The translations under genes were made by a program, and so were the position numbers. Source: JBOFFC01 sp051648405 (GTDB taxonomy: Bacteria; Planctomycetota; Planctomycetia; Pirellulales; Lacipirellulaceae). From it: a stretch of DNA of 23,218 nucleotides. The notes under the pieces were generated by a model. It was not told the origin of the DNA, did no database searches, and saw only the letters and a list, made by a program, of their open reading frames with translations. The stretch lies in contig JBOFFC010000173.1 in assembly GCA_051648405.1 (NCBI GenBank), forward strand, positions 1 through 23,218. Reading direction: 5' to 3'. Positions 22,831-23,218 of this stretch are shown here, piece by piece (within the stretch, counting starts at the first letter, position 1; each line of letters opens with the position of its first letter).

Positions 22831-22858
22831 ACTGTCCTCGGCAGAGTGGCGGGTTGAG

Positions 22859-22893
22859 GCGGTTTAAACCGCTCGGGCAGACTCGTCACGAGT
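22859..22893. promoter_or_regulatory. Two perfect palindromes upstream of the TerB-like gene, possible operators
   Basis: GCGGTTTAAACCGC (22859-22872) is a 14-bp perfect palindrome, and ACTCGT-C-ACGAGT (22881-22893) is a 6-1-6 inverted repeat. They lie 29 and 51 nt upstream of the ATG at 22830, where a dimeric regulator could act. No convincing -35/-10 pair was found next to them. Confidence 0.4.
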
Positions 22894-23060
22894 TCACGGC
22901 ATAAGGGAACGCGATGTGCTGCTCGCGGCTCGCATCTCCGGCGGTGGCAGCAGTACGGCAGGCGCCACGCTCAAGTCCGTCGCGCGGGCGCGCAAAAGCG
23001 TCGATGTCCCAGCGCTGTAGCCGATACCAGTCCCCAACCTCCATCCCTCCAACCCCGAAC

Positions 23061-23218
23061 TGCGATAGCCCACGACTTTCGGACAGCGGCGGGGGGTTGC
23101 TCTACGCCGCGAGGGCCGGGGCGTATTCGGTTTCGAACTGATCGGGACTCTTGTAGCCCAGCGCCTGGTGAAGCCGCTCGCGATTGTAGAACGTCTCGAT
23201 GTACTTGAACACGCTCAA
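23061..23218 (-). mobile_element. 3' end of an IS3-family insertion sequence (continues past the right edge)
   Basis: The transposase tail ends at 23102, and IS3 elements end shortly after their transposase stop. TGCGATAGCCCACGACTTTC (23061-23080) plus the following GGACAG is a plausible terminal inverted repeat, since IS3-type ends begin with TG. The opposite end is outside the window, so the boundary is provisional. Confidence 0.5.
23102..23218 (-). CDS. IS3-family transposase (OrfB), C-terminal fragment
   Basis: Read on the minus strand from the right edge, the last 38 codons give FKYIETFYNRERLHQALGY, then KSPDQFETEYAPALAA and a TAG stop at 23102-23104. The pattern YIExFYNRxRxHxxLGYxSPxxFE is the hallmark end of IS3-family integrase-like (DDE) transposases, just after the catalytic Glu. 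The N-terminal and main catalytic parts lie beyond the window, so intactness cannot be judged. Confidence 0.9.
   Translation of the reverse strand: MSVFKYIETFYNRERLHQALGYKSPDQFETEYAPALAA

Noticed and set aside
1..23218. CRISPR array, rRNA genes, phage genes or a toxin-antitoxin pair
   Set aside because: No regularly spaced short repeats, rRNA-like sequence, phage structural genes or typical small toxin-antitoxin pairs were seen on either strand.

Overview
The window comes from a GC-rich bacterium, most likely a planctomycete of the Pirellulales type. The signs are a Ser/Thr kinase with a DLG (not DFG) motif and a planctomycete-style N-terminal module, two PEP-CTERM proteins with dockerin-like Ca-binding motifs, an FG-GAP/UnbV protein, an alpha-alpha toroid protein next to a PQQ-type propeller, and frequent GTG/TTG starts with weak or absent Shine-Dalgarno sequences. 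Lineage is inferred from gene content only.

Layout. The left edge (1-115) is the 5' end of an IS630-family transposase element that has cut a subtilisin-like protease gene (113-706, minus). Upstream of the protease, on the same strand, lie a secreted protein of unknown function (723-1370), an orphan ORF (1512-1970) coupled by a GTGA overlap to a Gfo/Idh/MocA-type oxidoreductase (1967-3034), a formylglycine-generating-enzyme-like protein (3359-4648) and a Maf nucleotide pyrophosphatase (4725-5387). A RluA-type pseudouridine synthase (5483-6241) and a membrane-anchored Ser/Thr kinase (6334-7848) run on the plus strand.

The centre (7822-17685, minus) is a tightly packed five-gene operon of envelope proteins: alpha-alpha toroid/HEAT protein, single-pass membrane protein, very large membrane-anchored propeller protein, solute-binding-protein-like protein and a secreted coiled-coil protein. 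It meets the kinase tail to tail with a 27-nt overlap. The kinase and the propeller protein share a small N-terminal module, which suggests one signalling or envelope system. This is the best candidate for an undescribed system here.

To the right are tRNA-Ile(GAT) with a near-consensus promoter, then two convergent secreted proteins that overlap by 33 nt (FG-GAP/UnbV protein, 18185-19978; di-heme cytochrome c peroxidase, 19946-21463). Both carry dockerin-like motifs and PEP-CTERM sorting signals. A zinc-ribbon/TerB membrane protein (21877-22830) follows, and the right edge (23102-23218) is the C-terminal end of an IS3-family transposase.

Two copies of a 158-bp structured dispersed repeat (3205-3362 and 21598-21755) align without gaps and show compensatory base changes in their hairpins. 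Many long ORFs opposite the real genes are GC-driven shadows and are not annotated.
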